NCBI RefSeq assembly: GCF_008120935.1
Contig: NZ_RDBO01000077.1
Location: forward strand, 226,625-282,953
Direction: 5' to 3'
DNA length: 56,329 nucleotides
Source: Streptomyces sp. sk2.1
GTDB taxonomy: Bacteria > Actinomycetota > Actinomycetes > Streptomycetales > Streptomycetaceae
Every line of letters begins with the position of its first letter. The first letter of the stretch is position 1. The notes under the pieces were generated by a model, which saw only the letters and a program-made list of their open reading frames with translations, was not told where the DNA came from and did no database searches. This document shows, one piece after another, positions 32,877-41,502 of this stretch. A program made the position numbers and the translations under genes.

Positions 32877-34619
32877 GTGACCCGAATGACCGAACGCAGT
32901 CCGTCGTCGCCGGCGGAGTCCACCCGGTCCACCGCGCCGCTCTTCGCCCTCCTGCGCGGAGCGATCGCGGCCGGGCTGGGGCTGGGCTCGCTGACCGTGC
33001 TCGTCCTGGTGCTGTGGATCTGCTCCCCGGACCCGGACAGCAGCCCCGGCGGCGCCCTCCACACGGCGGCCGGGCTCTGGCTGCTCGCGCACGGCGCCGA
33101 GCTGATCAGGACCGACACGCTCAGCGGGGTTCCCGCTCCGGTCGGCCTCGTTCCGCTGCTGCTCGCCGTGGTGCCGGTGTGGCTCGTGCACCGGGCGGTC
33201 CGGGACGCGCTGGCCGACGAGGAGCGCCCGGCGTCCTCGACGACGGTCACCTTCCTCATGGTCGTCGGCGGGTACCTGCTGGTGGGTGCGGCCGTCGTGG
33301 TCTACGCGCGGGGCGGCGGCGCGCTGTCCGTGCGTCCGATGTCGCTGCTCCTCCCCTCGGCCGTCGTAGTGATGGGCGCCGCGGCGGCCGGGGTCTGGAC
33401 GGCGGCCGGACGCCCGGTCGGACCGCCGCCGTCCTGGGCACCGGTGCGGCTGCACGAGGCACTGGCGCGCGACCGGTTCGGGGAACGGGTGAGGACGGCG
33501 TGCCGCTCGGCCGCGGCCGGGACGGCGGTACTGCTCGGCGGCGGCGCGCTGCTCGTCGCGGTGGCGCTGGTCCGGCACGCGGAGTCCGCGCAGCAGTCGT
33601 TCGCCCGGCTCTCGGACGACGGGGCGGGGCAGGTCTCGGTCCTGTTGCTCGCGCTGGTGCTGGTGCCGAACGCGGCGGTCTGGGCCGCTGCGTACGGGCT
33701 CGGGCCGGGCTTCGCGCTCGGTACGGCGTCCACGGTCACCCCGCTCGCCTTCTCGGGGAGCCCGGCGCTGCCCGCCTTCCCGCTGCTCGCCGCGGTACCG
33801 GCGGAGGGCCCCGGCACGGCCCCGAACTGGGCGGCCGGTGCGGTGCCGGTCGCGGCGGGGGTGACGATCGCCTGGTTCACGGTGCGCCGGGCCGTGCCCG
33901 TGCGGGCGGCACGGGAGGAGGCGTGGAGTCAGCGGGAGACCGCGCTGACGGCCGCCCTGGGCGCGGTGGGGTGCGGGGTCGGCGCGGCGGTGCTGGCGGC
34001 GGCGTCGGGAGGGCCGCTCGGGACCCGGGCCCTGGCGGAGTTCGGGCCGGTGTGGTGGCTGACGGGGGCGGCGGCCCTGGCATGGGCGATGCTCGTCGGC
34101 GTTCCGGGAGCGCTGCTGCTGAGGACCTGGCGGCTGCGGGAGCCCGACGAGAACGGGAACGGGGAACAGCCTGCCCGGGAGCAGAAGGAGCAGAAGGAGC
34201 AGAAGGAGCAGAGGGAGCAGAGGGAGCAGAAGGAGCAGAGAGAGCGGCAGGACCGGCGGGAGGAGGACGGCGAGGGGCGGTGGTGGTGGTGGCCGTGGCA
34301 CGGCCATTGGGGCGACGACGGTACGGCGGGGGCCGAGCCGCCCGTGCCGGACGCCGTGTCCGCGACCGCCCCGGCTCCCGCCCCGGAACCGGGCTCCGAA
34401 CCGGAGCGGAAGGCGAGGTCGAACGCCGGTGTCGGTGCCGGCGGTACCGGTGGGGCGGCGATGTCCGCGCCCGCCTCCTCCGCCCGGGTGCCGGGCCCGG
34501 CCGTCGCGCCCGGAGCGGACGAGGACGACGGCTTCGAGCCGTACGACTTCCTGCCGACCGACCCGTGGCACGAGCGGACGGCCCGGCCGGGAGAGGCCGG
34601 ACCGTCCGGGGACCGGTGA
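32877..34619 (+). CDS. DUF6350 / PerM-like cell division membrane protein
   Basis: A 580-residue membrane protein with about eight or nine hydrophobic segments in the first 430 residues (for example LFALLRGAIAAGLGLGSLTV, GGYLLVGAAVVVYARGGG and GTAVLLGGGALLVAVALV). A charged cytosolic tail follows, with an EQKEQKEQREQ coiled-coil run and a Trp cluster RWWWWPWHGHW. Its place between sucCD and purNH is the position of perM (Rv0955) in mycobacteria, where PerM supports divisome function; the assignment rests on synteny plus topology. GTG 32877 is favoured by GGGAG at 32863-32867; ATG 32886 is an alternative. Confidence 0.8.
   Translation: MTRMTERSPSSPAESTRSTAPLFALLRGAIAAGLGLGSLTVLVLVLWICSPDPDSSPGGALHTAAGLWLLAHGAELIRTDTLSGVPAPVGLVPLLLAVVPVWLVHRAVRDALADEERPASSTTVTFLMVVGGYLLVGAAVVVYARGGGALSVRPMSLLLPSAVVVMGAAAAGVWTAAGRPVGPPPSWAPVRLHEALARDRFGERVRTACRSAAAGTAVLLGGGALLVAVALVRHAESAQQSFARLSDDGAGQVSVLLLALVLVPNAAVWAAAYGLGPGFALGTASTVTPLAFSGSPALPAFPLLAAVPAEGPGTAPNWAAGAVPVAAGVTIAWFTVRRAVPVRAAREEAWSQRETALTAALGAVGCGVGAAVLAAASGGPLGTRALAEFGPVWWLTGAAALAWAMLVGVPGALLLRTWRLREPDENGNGEQPAREQKEQKEQKEQREQREQKEQRERQDRREEDGEGRWWWWPWHGHWGDDGTAGAEPPVPDAVSATAPAPAPEPGSEPERKARSNAGVGAGGTGGAAMSAPASSARVPGPAVAPGADEDDGFEPYDFLPTDPWHERTARPGEAGPSGDR
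34176..34252 (+). repeat. 9-bp repeat array coding KEQ/REQ
   Basis: Tandem copies of GAGCAGAAG/GAGCAGAGG encode an EQKEQKEQREQ run, a probable coiled coil in the cytosolic tail of the PerM-like protein. Confidence 0.7.
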
Positions 34620-34647
34620 GCGCGCGGAGGGCTCGTGCCGGTTCTTC

Positions 34648-35538
34648 CTAGTTCTTCACGCCGAAGAACGGCTCCAGCGGCTTCGGCAGCTGGTCGTTGC
34701 AGGCCAGCTGGGCGGACTTGGTCAGGGCGTCGTTCACGCAGGTGTAGTAGTCGCGGTAGACCAGCTGCACCGTGAACGTCGTCGCGACGATCGAGAGCGC
34801 GATCAGTGCCGTCACCAGACCGCTGATCGCCGCCGTGGTCTGCTGCCTGCCGCCGTTCTGGACCGCGGGGGCGCCGGGGGTGCCGGGCGCGGCCGCCGGG
34901 ACGTGTCCGGAACCGGAACCCTGGAGCGGTCCGCCGGCCGGGGCCCCCGGAGCCGGGGCGGAACCGGCCCGGCCGGTGGCCTCCCCCGGCTTGGCCCGGA
35001 GCGAGCTGATCGACCAGTACACGGCGAGCGCGCCGAGCAGCAGGGCGATCTCCGGGAAGTCGAAGATCGCGAAGAAGAAGGCCCACATGCCGCAGAGCAG
35101 CGCGTAGCGCGCCCGGCGCTGGGCGGGGTCGGTCGGGTCCCAGCGCAGACCGCCGGGGTTGCCCTCGGATCCGCCCTGGCCGTTCGGCCCGCCCTGGCCC
35201 CCGGGGCGCCCGCCGAAGCCGCCGCCCTGGCGGCCCGGCTGCCGGCTGCTCCACTGACCGCCCCGGCCGGACCGGTCGTCGGAGGAGCCGCCCTCGGACG
35301 AACCCTCGCCGTTACCGCCGCCGTTGCCGGTGTTCGAGGGGAGGCGGGGCTGCCAGGGCTGGTCGGGCCGGTTCTCGGGCGGTGCGGCGAACGGGTTGTC
35401 GTCCGCGGGGCCGGGCGTCCCGGCGGACCCCGGGGTGCCGGAGGAGGAGTCCGTGGAGGACTGGCGCTCCCGCATCAGCAGTGGGGCCCGCTCGGGCAGC
35501 GGGCGGCGGAAGGCGGTGCTGCGGCGTGGGTCCGGCAT
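34648..35538 (-). CDS. hypothetical Gly-rich membrane protein (DUF4190-like topology)
   Basis: A 296-residue protein. The first 130 residues are low-complexity, Pro/Ser then Gly/Gln/Arg-rich. A conserved-looking block, LRWDPTDPAQRRARYALLCG, leads into one or two spans (WAFFFAIFDFPEIALLLGALAVYW). A Pro/Gly linker and a third span (ISGLVTALIALSIVATTFTV) follow, then a short extracytoplasmic tail with a pair of cysteines (YYTCVNDALTKSAQLACND). No function is recognised. Part of its N-terminal coding sequence (35338-35486) is duplicated exactly, inverted, at 41152-41300. A minus-strand promoter TTTCGG-18-TAGCGT (35598-35627) precedes it. Confidence 0.75.
   Translation of the reverse strand: MPDPRRSTAFRRPLPERAPLLMRERQSSTDSSSGTPGSAGTPGPADDNPFAAPPENRPDQPWQPRLPSNTGNGGGNGEGSSEGGSSDDRSGRGGQWSSRQPGRQGGGFGGRPGGQGGPNGQGGSEGNPGGLRWDPTDPAQRRARYALLCGMWAFFFAIFDFPEIALLLGALAVYWSISSLRAKPGEATGRAGSAPAPGAPAGGPLQGSGSGHVPAAAPGTPGAPAVQNGGRQQTTAAISGLVTALIALSIVATTFTVQLVYRDYYTCVNDALTKSAQLACNDQLPKPLEPFFGVKN
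35338..35486 (-). repeat. 149-bp inverted repeat, copy A
   Basis: Perfectly identical, in opposite orientation, to 41152-41300. It covers codons of the N-terminal region (MRERQSSTDSS to PWQPRLP) of the hypothetical membrane protein. Confidence 0.95.
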
Positions 35539-35847
35539 GTGGTGAACGTCTTCCCCATCTCGTCATTTCCGCCCTGTGGACGGTTCGCTGTCCCCTGACG
35601 CTACCTCCCGGCCAGGAGCAGCCGAAAGCGGGGAGCGGAGCACGGATGGCCGATACCCGTCACCCGGGCGCGCGCCGCGGGGCCGGGGGCCCGCGCCCCC
35701 CGTCCCGTGGGGGTTCTCCGCGGTGCCGGTATCGTTGCTGGCGGTCGACTTGTTCGTAGAGTTCCCCGTATCGAGGGGCTCGGTTCTTTCGTACGACCAT
35801 ACAAATTCAGCACCGCTCTGCTTCATCACGCGAGAAAGGGCCCAGCC
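35539..35847. other. 309-bp divergent promoter region upstream of purN
   Basis: No gene is seen. The minus strand carries TTTCGG, 18 bases, TAGCGT (35598-35627) for the membrane protein. The plus strand carries TTGCTG (35735-35740), 16 bases, TAGAGT (35757-35762), a candidate purNH promoter with a leader of about 80 bases. A GC-rich stretch with inverted repeats occupies 35660-35715. Confidence 0.4.
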
Positions 35848-36504
35848 GTGGCCTCCCCGCCCCCCTCCGCCGCCCCGGCCCGTCTGGTCGTACTGGTCTC
35901 CGGCTCGGGCACGAACCTCCAGGCACTGCTCGACGCCATCGGCGACGACCCCGAGGGCTTCGGCGCACAGGTCGTCGCGGTCGGCGCCGACCGCTCGGGC
36001 ATCGCCGGTCTCGAACGGGCGGAGCGCGCCGGACTGCCGACCTTCGTGTGCCGGGTCAAGGACCACGCCACCCGCGAGGAGTGGGACGCGGCGCTCGCGG
36101 CCGCGACGGCCGAACACCGCCCGGACCTCGTGGTGTCCGCGGGGTTCATGAAGATCGTGGGCAAGGAGTTCCTCGCCCGGTTCGGCGGCCGGTTCGTCAA
36201 CACCCACCCCGCCCTGCTCCCCAGCTTTCCCGGTGCCCACGGGGTGCGTGACGCCCTCGCGTACGGCGTGAAGGTCACCGGGTGCACCGTCCACTTCGTC
36301 GACGACGGCGTCGACACCGGCCCGATCATCGCGCAGGGCGTGGTCGAGGTGACCGAAGAGGACACGGCGGAGGGCGAAGAGGCCCTCCACGAACGCATCA
36401 AACAAGTCGAGCGCAAGCTGCTCGTCGAGGCCGTCGGCCGGCTCGCCCGCGACGGCTATCGCATTGAGGGACGAAAGGTTCATCTCGGTCATGTCGGTGA
36501 ATAA
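35848..36504 (+). CDS. purN: phosphoribosylglycinamide formyltransferase
   Basis: PurN transfers the formyl group of 10-formyltetrahydrofolate to GAR in purine synthesis. The 218-residue protein has LVVLVSGSGTNLQALLDAI at the phosphate site, FMKIVG then NTHPALLPSFPGAHGVRDAL with the catalytic Asn/His, and TVHFVDDGVDTGPIIAQ with the catalytic Asp. GTG 35848 follows GAGAAAGGG by seven bases. The stop overlaps the purH start by 14 bases, so the two are coupled. The folate supply enzyme folD lies 2.6 kb downstream. Confidence 0.97.
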   Translation: MASPPPSAAPARLVVLVSGSGTNLQALLDAIGDDPEGFGAQVVAVGADRSGIAGLERAERAGLPTFVCRVKDHATREEWDAALAAATAEHRPDLVVSAGFMKIVGKEFLARFGGRFVNTHPALLPSFPGAHGVRDALAYGVKVTGCTVHFVDDGVDTGPIIAQGVVEVTEEDTAEGEEALHERIKQVERKLLVEAVGRLARDGYRIEGRKVHLGHVGE

Positions 36505-38044
36505 GCCCATCCGCCGCGCCCTGGTCAGTGTCTACGACAAGACGGGGCTCGAAGACCTCGCCCGCGGTCTGCACGAGGCGGGTGTCGAGCTGGTCTCCAC
36601 CGGCTCCACCGCCGGCAGGATCGCCGCCGCCGGAGTCCCGGTCACCAAGGTCGAGGAGCTCACCGGCTTCCCCGAGTGCCTCGACGGCCGCGTCAAGACG
36701 CTGCACCCGCGCGTCCACGCCGGCATCCTCGCCGACCTGCGCCTGGACGCCCACCGCGAGCAGCTCGCCGAGCTGGGCGTGGAGCCGTTCGACCTGGTGG
36801 TCGTCAACCTCTACCCGTTCAAGGAGACCGTCGCCTCCGGTGCCTCCGCCGACGAGTGCGTGGAGCAGATCGACATCGGCGGCCCGTCCATGGTCCGCGC
36901 CGCCGCCAAGAACCACCCGTCCGTGGCGGTCGTGACCAGCCCCGGGCGCTACGCCGACGTCCTCGCGGCCGTCCGGGCGGGCGGCTTCGACCTGACCGCC
37001 CGCAAGCGCCTGGCCGCCGAGGCGTTCCAGCACACCGCCGCGTACGACGTCGCCGTGGCGTCCTGGTTCGCGGACGACTACGCCGCCGCCGACGACTCGG
37101 GCTTCCCCGACTTCTTCGGCGCGACGTACGAGCGGAGCAACGTCCTGCGGTACGGCGAGAACCCGCACCAGCCCGCCGCGCTCTACACCACCGGCACCGG
37201 CGGCCTGGCCGGGGCCGAGCAGTTGCACGGCAAGGAGATGTCGTACAACAACTACACGGACACCGACGCCGCGCGCCGGGCCGCGTACGACCACGCCGAA
37301 CCGTGCGTCGCGATCATCAAGCACGCCAACCCGTGCGGCATCGCGATCGCCGACGACGTCGCCGAGGCCCACCGCAAGGCCCACGCCTGCGACCCGCTCT
37401 CCGCCTTCGGCGGCGTCATCGCCGTCAACCGCCCGGTGACCGTCGCGATGGCCGAGCAGGTCGCGGAGATCTTCACCGAGGTCATCGTCGCCCCGGCCTA
37501 CGAGGACGGCGCCGTCGAGGTGCTGGCCCGCAAGAAGAACATCCGCGTGCTGCGCTGCCCCGACGCCCCGGCCGCCGAGGTCGAGGTCAAGCCGATCGAC
37601 GGCGGTGCGCTGCTCCAGGTCACCGACCGCCTCCAGGCCGACGGCGACGACCCGGCCAACTGGACCCTCGCCACCGGCGAGGCCCTGACCGCCGACGAGT
37701 TGAAGGAGCTCGCCTTCGCGTGGAAGGCGTGCCGCGCGGTCAAGTCCAACGCGATCCTGCTCGCCAAGGACGGCGCCTCGGTCGGCGTCGGCATGGGCCA
37801 GGTCAACCGCGTCGACTCCGCGAAGCTGGCCGTCGAGCGGGCCGGCGAGGAGCGCGCCCGCGGTTCGTACGCCGCCTCCGACGCCTTCTTCCCGTTCCCG
37901 GACGGACTGGAGATCCTGACCGCGGCCGGTGTGAAGGCCGTGGCCCAGCCGGGCGGTTCGGTCCGTGACGAACTGGTCGTCGAGGCCGCGAAGAAGGCCG
38001 GCGTGACGATGTACTTCACGGGTACGCGCCACTTCTTCCACTGA
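36491..38044 (+). CDS. purH: bifunctional AICAR transformylase/IMP cyclohydrolase
   Basis: PurH performs the last two steps to IMP. The 517-residue protein has an N-terminal MGS-like cyclohydrolase domain (ALVSVYDKTGLEDLARGL, STGSTAGRI, KTLHPRVHAGIL). A C-terminal transformylase domain carries NVLRYGENPHQPAALY, SYNNYTDTDAARRA and the catalytic IKHANPCGIA. Length is normal. It begins inside the end of purN and ends before a 20-bp terminator stem. Confidence 0.97.
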   Translation: MSVNKPIRRALVSVYDKTGLEDLARGLHEAGVELVSTGSTAGRIAAAGVPVTKVEELTGFPECLDGRVKTLHPRVHAGILADLRLDAHREQLAELGVEPFDLVVVNLYPFKETVASGASADECVEQIDIGGPSMVRAAAKNHPSVAVVTSPGRYADVLAAVRAGGFDLTARKRLAAEAFQHTAAYDVAVASWFADDYAAADDSGFPDFFGATYERSNVLRYGENPHQPAALYTTGTGGLAGAEQLHGKEMSYNNYTDTDAARRAAYDHAEPCVAIIKHANPCGIAIADDVAEAHRKAHACDPLSAFGGVIAVNRPVTVAMAEQVAEIFTEVIVAPAYEDGAVEVLARKKNIRVLRCPDAPAAEVEVKPIDGGALLQVTDRLQADGDDPANWTLATGEALTADELKELAFAWKACRAVKSNAILLAKDGASVGVGMGQVNRVDSAKLAVERAGEERARGSYAASDAFFPFPDGLEILTAAGVKAVAQPGGSVRDELVVEAAKKAGVTMYFTGTRHFFH

Positions 38045-38101
38045 TTTCGCCGACGGTTCACAACACCGTTCCGCAACGCCGGTGCACAACACCGGCGCAC
38101 A

Positions 38102-38145
38102 ACACGAAGGGCCGGAACTCCGGGAGGAGTTCCGGCCCTTCGTGT
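38102..38145. terminator. purNH terminator (20-bp perfect stem)
   Basis: Arms 38102-38121 and 38126-38145 are perfectly complementary with a GGGA tetraloop. It lies between convergent purH and RDD genes and so is bidirectional. Confidence 0.85.
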
Positions 38146-38168
38146 CGTGGAACGGAAAAGGCGTCGCG

Positions 38169-38891
38169 TTACTTCTTGACGACGATGGTTCCGGCGGCGC
38201 GGTCGTGCCAGCCCTGGAGCTTGCCGGAGTTGTCGAAGAACGGCGACAGGTAGACCAGGATGGCGCCGATGTAGCAGAGGAACGCGCCGACGATCGGGAT
38301 GATCCAGCGGATGAAGCCGCCGCCGAGGCCCGGGTTCTGCCCGGTGTTCTCCTTGACGACCTTCAGGCCGAGGGCCATCTTGCCGAGGGTCGCGCCGGCC
38401 AGCGCGATCATCAGCCACTCGTAGAGCAGCGTGATCAGACCGAAGAGGGCGACCATGCCGAGCATGGTGACGATGATGCTGCCGCTCGCCTCGTTGACGC
38501 AGGACTGGTAACCCGGGTCCAGAGCGGAACCGCAGTCCTCGGCGCTCTCCGCGAGGCCCAGGGCGCCGGCCACGCCGACCGCGGTGAGGATGCCGTAGAG
38601 GACACCGATGATCAGGCCGTCGAGGAGGCGCGCGCCGAAGCGGCGGCCCATCGAGGCGACCTGGACCGTGCCGAGGACCGGGACGTTGATGTAGCCGTTG
38701 TTGGCCTGGAGCGTGCCCGGGGCCTGGGGCGGGTAGCCGTAGCCCGGCTGACCCTGCGGCGGCTGCTGCGGGTAGCCGTAACCCGGCTGACCCTGCGGGG
38801 GCTGCTGCGGGTAGCCGTAGCCGGGCTGGCCCTGCGGGGGCTGCTGGCCGTACGGATTGTTCGGGTCCGGGTTCGGGGCGCCGAAACTCAT
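38169..38891 (-). CDS. RDD family membrane protein
   Basis: A 240-residue membrane protein. The N-terminal 55 residues contain three copies of QQPPQGQPGYGYP, a Pro/Gln/Gly/Tyr linker common in Streptomyces RDD proteins. The RDD domain follows: ASMGRRFGARLLDGLIIGVLYG with the Arg-Asp pair, ATLGKMALGLKVV, and spans through IIPIVGAFLCYIGAILVYLSP. Transport or stress roles have been proposed for the family; none can be assigned. GGAGG precedes ATG 38891. Confidence 0.9.
   Translation of the reverse strand: MSFGAPNPDPNNPYGQQPPQGQPGYGYPQQPPQGQPGYGYPQQPPQGQPGYGYPPQAPGTLQANNGYINVPVLGTVQVASMGRRFGARLLDGLIIGVLYGILTAVGVAGALGLAESAEDCGSALDPGYQSCVNEASGSIIVTMLGMVALFGLITLLYEWLMIALAGATLGKMALGLKVVKENTGQNPGLGGGFIRWIIPIVGAFLCYIGAILVYLSPFFDNSGKLQGWHDRAAGTIVVKK
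38735..38853 (-). repeat. three 39-bp tandem repeats in the RDD gene
   Basis: Near-identical 39-base units encode three copies of a 13-residue QQPPQGQPGYGYP motif. Copy number may vary between strains. Confidence 0.75.
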
Positions 38892-39119
38892 GTGGGCGTT
38901 CCTCCAACGTGCATGCGGGGACGATGCGGCCGCACGGAGGAAAGAAGAGTTCAGTGGTCCGCCCCCCGGGTACTACTGCGGCACTGCGGCGTTAATCGTT
39001 ATAAATGAAAAGTAAGTTTGTCCAGTCGCGGCCGGTGGATGTTGCCCAAGTGCAACATCGTGGCCGCTCACAGCAGCTGGAATTGGTATGGGGGCGGGGT
39101 CATCCGCGAGTATGGGGAC

Positions 39120-39983
39120 ATGACTGCCCAGATTCTCGATGGCAAGGCCACCGCAGCCGCGATCAAGTCCGATCTCACCGTCCGCGTGGCGGCCCTCAAG
39201 GAACGGGGCATCACCCCCGGCCTGGGAACCCTGCTGGTCGGGGACGACCCGGGCAGCCGTTGGTACGTGAACGGCAAGCACCGCGACTGCGCGCAGGTCG
39301 GCATCGGCTCCATCCAGCGCGAACTCCCCGACACCGCCACCCAGGAGGAGATCGAGGCGGTCGTGCGGGAGCTCAACGAGAACCCCGACTGCACGGGTTA
39401 CATCGTGCAGCTCCCCCTGCCCAAGGGGATCGACACCAACCGCGTCCTGGAGCTGATGGACCCGGCCAAGGACGCCGACGGCCTGCACCCGATGAACCTC
39501 GGCCGCCTGGTGCTCAACGAGACGGGCCCGCTGCCCTGCACCCCGCAGGGCGTCGTCCAGTTGCTCCGCCACCACGGCGTGGAGATCAACGGGGCGAACG
39601 TCGTGGTCGTGGGCCGGGGCGTCACGATCGGCCGCCCGATGCCGCTGCTGCTGACCCGCAGGTCCGAGAACGCCACCGTCACCCAGTGCCACACCGGTAC
39701 GCGTGACCTCTCCGCCCACCTCAAGCAGGCCGACATCATCGTCGCCGCCGCAGGGGTGCCGCACATCATCAAGCCCGAGGACGTGAAGCCGGGCGCCGCC
39801 GTGCTCGACGTCGGCGTCAGCCGGGACGAGAACGGCAAGATCGTCGGGGACGTCCACCCGGGCGTGGCCGAGGTCGCCGCCTGGATCTCCCCGAACCCGG
39901 GCGGTGTCGGCCCGATGACCCGCGCGCAGCTGCTCGTCAACGTGGTCGAGGCGGCCGAACGCAACGCGGCCGCCGCCGTCTGA
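39120..39983 (+). CDS. folD: methylenetetrahydrofolate dehydrogenase/cyclohydrolase
   Basis: FolD interconverts methylene-, methenyl- and 10-formyl-tetrahydrofolate with NADP, supplying the one-carbon donor used by PurN and PurH encoded just upstream. The 287-residue protein has the active-site segment YVNGKHRDC, VQLPLPKGID, KDADGLHPMNLGRL, and the nucleotide-binding loop VVGRGVTIGRPM, ending with NPGGVGPMTRAQLLVNVV. ATG 39120 is used. The ribosome site is weak. Confidence 0.96.
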   Translation: MTAQILDGKATAAAIKSDLTVRVAALKERGITPGLGTLLVGDDPGSRWYVNGKHRDCAQVGIGSIQRELPDTATQEEIEAVVRELNENPDCTGYIVQLPLPKGIDTNRVLELMDPAKDADGLHPMNLGRLVLNETGPLPCTPQGVVQLLRHHGVEINGANVVVVGRGVTIGRPMPLLLTRRSENATVTQCHTGTRDLSAHLKQADIIVAAAGVPHIIKPEDVKPGAAVLDVGVSRDENGKIVGDVHPGVAEVAAWISPNPGGVGPMTRAQLLVNVVEAAERNAAAAV

Positions 39984-40013
39984 ACCGGCCGACCCGAATC
40001 CGGAAGGAACCCC

Positions 40014-40757
40014 ATGGGTGCTGGTACGAGTCCGGCCGACCCGACCGCCGAGGACACGCGTACGGACGAGGCCCCGGAGACGGGTGCGGGGACGGGCGCG
40101 GGGACCGGGGCGGAGACCGGAGCGGGCCCGGGGAAGAAGAGGACCGGCCCGGAGCCGGAGAAGAGCGCCGCCGGTGGCGGGGCGCGGCCGGACGCGGACG
40201 CGGGTGAGGACGCGGGTGAGGAAGCGGTCTCCGCCGCGCCCGCCGACGTGCCCGGCCCGGACTCCGGGAAGGAAGCGGGTTCCGGTACGGATACGGCCCC
40301 GGACGCCGCGCCCGCCGCCTCCGGCAGCACCCGGGCCGGGGGCTCCGGCACCGCTCCGCGGGCGTCCCGGCGGTTCCCCCTGTTCACCAAGGACACCGCG
40401 CGACCCGAGGGCGGCGGCCGGGCCGCGCCCGGGGACGCACCCGCCCCGGCCCGGCAGTGGCCGCTGCTCGCCGTGCTCTGCACGGCGGGGATCGGGCTGC
40501 TGATCGTGGCCGTCGATCCCTTCGCCGAGGCGTTCCGGGTCGGCACGATGCTGATCGGCGCGGCCCTCATCGGCGGCGCGGTGCTGCGGATGACGGTCCG
40601 GTCGGTCGGCATGCTGGCGGTCCGTTCCCGCTTCACCGACCTGGTGACCTACGGAGTGCTCGGCTTCCTCATCGTGATGCTGGCGCTGGTGGCTCAGCCC
40701 AAGCCGTGGCTGGACGTCCCGTTCCTCGAACAGGTCGTCCACTTCACGATCCGCTGA
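40014..40757 (+). CDS. DUF3017 domain membrane protein
   Basis: A 247-residue protein. The first 150 residues are a disordered Gly/Ala/Glu/Thr-rich region with GTGAGTGAETGAG repeats. The C-terminal 90 residues are the DUF3017 domain with three spans (WPLLAVLCTAGIGLLIVAV, VGTMLIGAALIGGAVL, VTYGVLGFLIVMLALVA). AAGGAA precedes ATG 40014, 30 bases after folD, so it is probably co-transcribed; a DUF3017 gene next to folD is also the arrangement I recall from mycobacteria. Function is unknown. Confidence 0.88.
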   Translation: MGAGTSPADPTAEDTRTDEAPETGAGTGAGTGAETGAGPGKKRTGPEPEKSAAGGGARPDADAGEDAGEEAVSAAPADVPGPDSGKEAGSGTDTAPDAAPAASGSTRAGGSGTAPRASRRFPLFTKDTARPEGGGRAAPGDAPAPARQWPLLAVLCTAGIGLLIVAVDPFAEAFRVGTMLIGAALIGGAVLRMTVRSVGMLAVRSRFTDLVTYGVLGFLIVMLALVAQPKPWLDVPFLEQVVHFTIR

Positions 40758-40796
40758 TCCGTCGACTCGTCGGTCCGCGAGCGGCCGGCGAGCGGT

Positions 40797-40918
40797 CGGC
40801 CGGTCGACGACCGGCCGGTTCGCGGTCCGTCGGCCCGGTCCGTCGGGCCCGGTCCGTACGGGCGGTCGCGCGGTTGCGGGACGGTGCCCGTCCCCTCCCC
40901 CGAGAAGGGACGGACACC
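40797..40918 (+). terminator. tandem hairpins after the DUF3017 gene
   Basis: CGGCCGGTCG (40797-40806) pairs with 40808-40817. A second stem, GGTGCCCGTCCC (40883-40894) with 40907-40918, has one mismatch. The rest of 40758-41162 holds no convincing gene apart from the repeat copy starting at 41152. Confidence 0.5.
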
Positions 40919-41151
40919 CGGGGCGAGACCCGGTCCGGAACGCTTCCGTCCCGGACCGCGGCGACTTGATCGGCCTTGCCCCCGTCCTGCGTTCAGCCTG
41001 GTCGAGGGGACGATGGTGTTCAAGGGACGGCTGGGGCCTGTGGCACGGAAGTGACCATTCCGCCAAGGTGTGATTGTCCGGCAACGGAGTGGCGAACAAG
41101 GGCGCACGGAGGGCGTGAGCCTGGTTCCGAACACTCCCGTGCACCCCGTCC

Positions 41152-41300
41152 CCCCACTGCTGATGCGGGAGCGCCAGTCCTCCACGGACTCCTCCTCCGG
41201 CACCCCGGGGTCCGCCGGGACGCCCGGCCCCGCGGACGACAACCCGTTCGCCGCACCGCCCGAGAACCGGCCCGACCAGCCCTGGCAGCCCCGCCTCCCC
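41152..41300 (+). repeat. 149-bp inverted repeat, copy B
   Basis: Identical base for base to the reverse complement of 35338-35486. Identity stops abruptly at both ends. Confidence 0.95.
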
Positions 41301-41336
41301 CCGGCCTCCTCCGAGCGACCGGATTCGTCCGGGTGA
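41163..41336 (+). CDS. short ORF made almost entirely of the duplicated segment
   Basis: ATG 41163 opens a 57-residue frame whose first 46 residues are identical to the internal region starting MRERQSSTDSS of the hypothetical membrane protein at 34648-35538, then diverges (PASSERPDSSG). The frame is open further upstream to 41070. No ribosome site precedes 41163. It may be a real small acidic protein from which the other gene borrowed its N-terminus, or a dead duplicate. Confidence 0.35.
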   Translation: MRERQSSTDSSSGTPGSAGTPGPADDNPFAAPPENRPDQPWQPRLPPASSERPDSSG

Positions 41337-41401
41337 GCGCTGTGTGACGGGTTGTGTGCGGTGCCACAGGGGGCCGGGCCGCCGGAAGGTTCCGGGTCGG
41401 A

Positions 41402-41435
41402 TAGCCTGACCGCTGGATATCTCTTCACGTCAAGA
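41402..41435 (+). promoter_or_regulatory. mdh promoter region with near-palindromic operator
   Basis: A TAGCCT -10-like box (41402-41407) is followed by TCTTCACGTCAAGA (41422-41435), a 14-base dyad with one mismatched pair, lying in the early transcribed leader about 70 bases before mdh. It looks like an operator for an unidentified regulator. Confidence 0.4.
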
Positions 41436-41502
41436 TTCAGACCGGGGATGTCCAGCACCAGGGGCAGGGACCCCCACCGCCAGCTGTCTAACGGAGATCG
41501 CC

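Noticed and set aside
34176..34252. CRISPR-like array
   Set aside because: The 9-bp units are contiguous coding repeats without spacers. No direct-repeat/spacer array is seen anywhere in the window.
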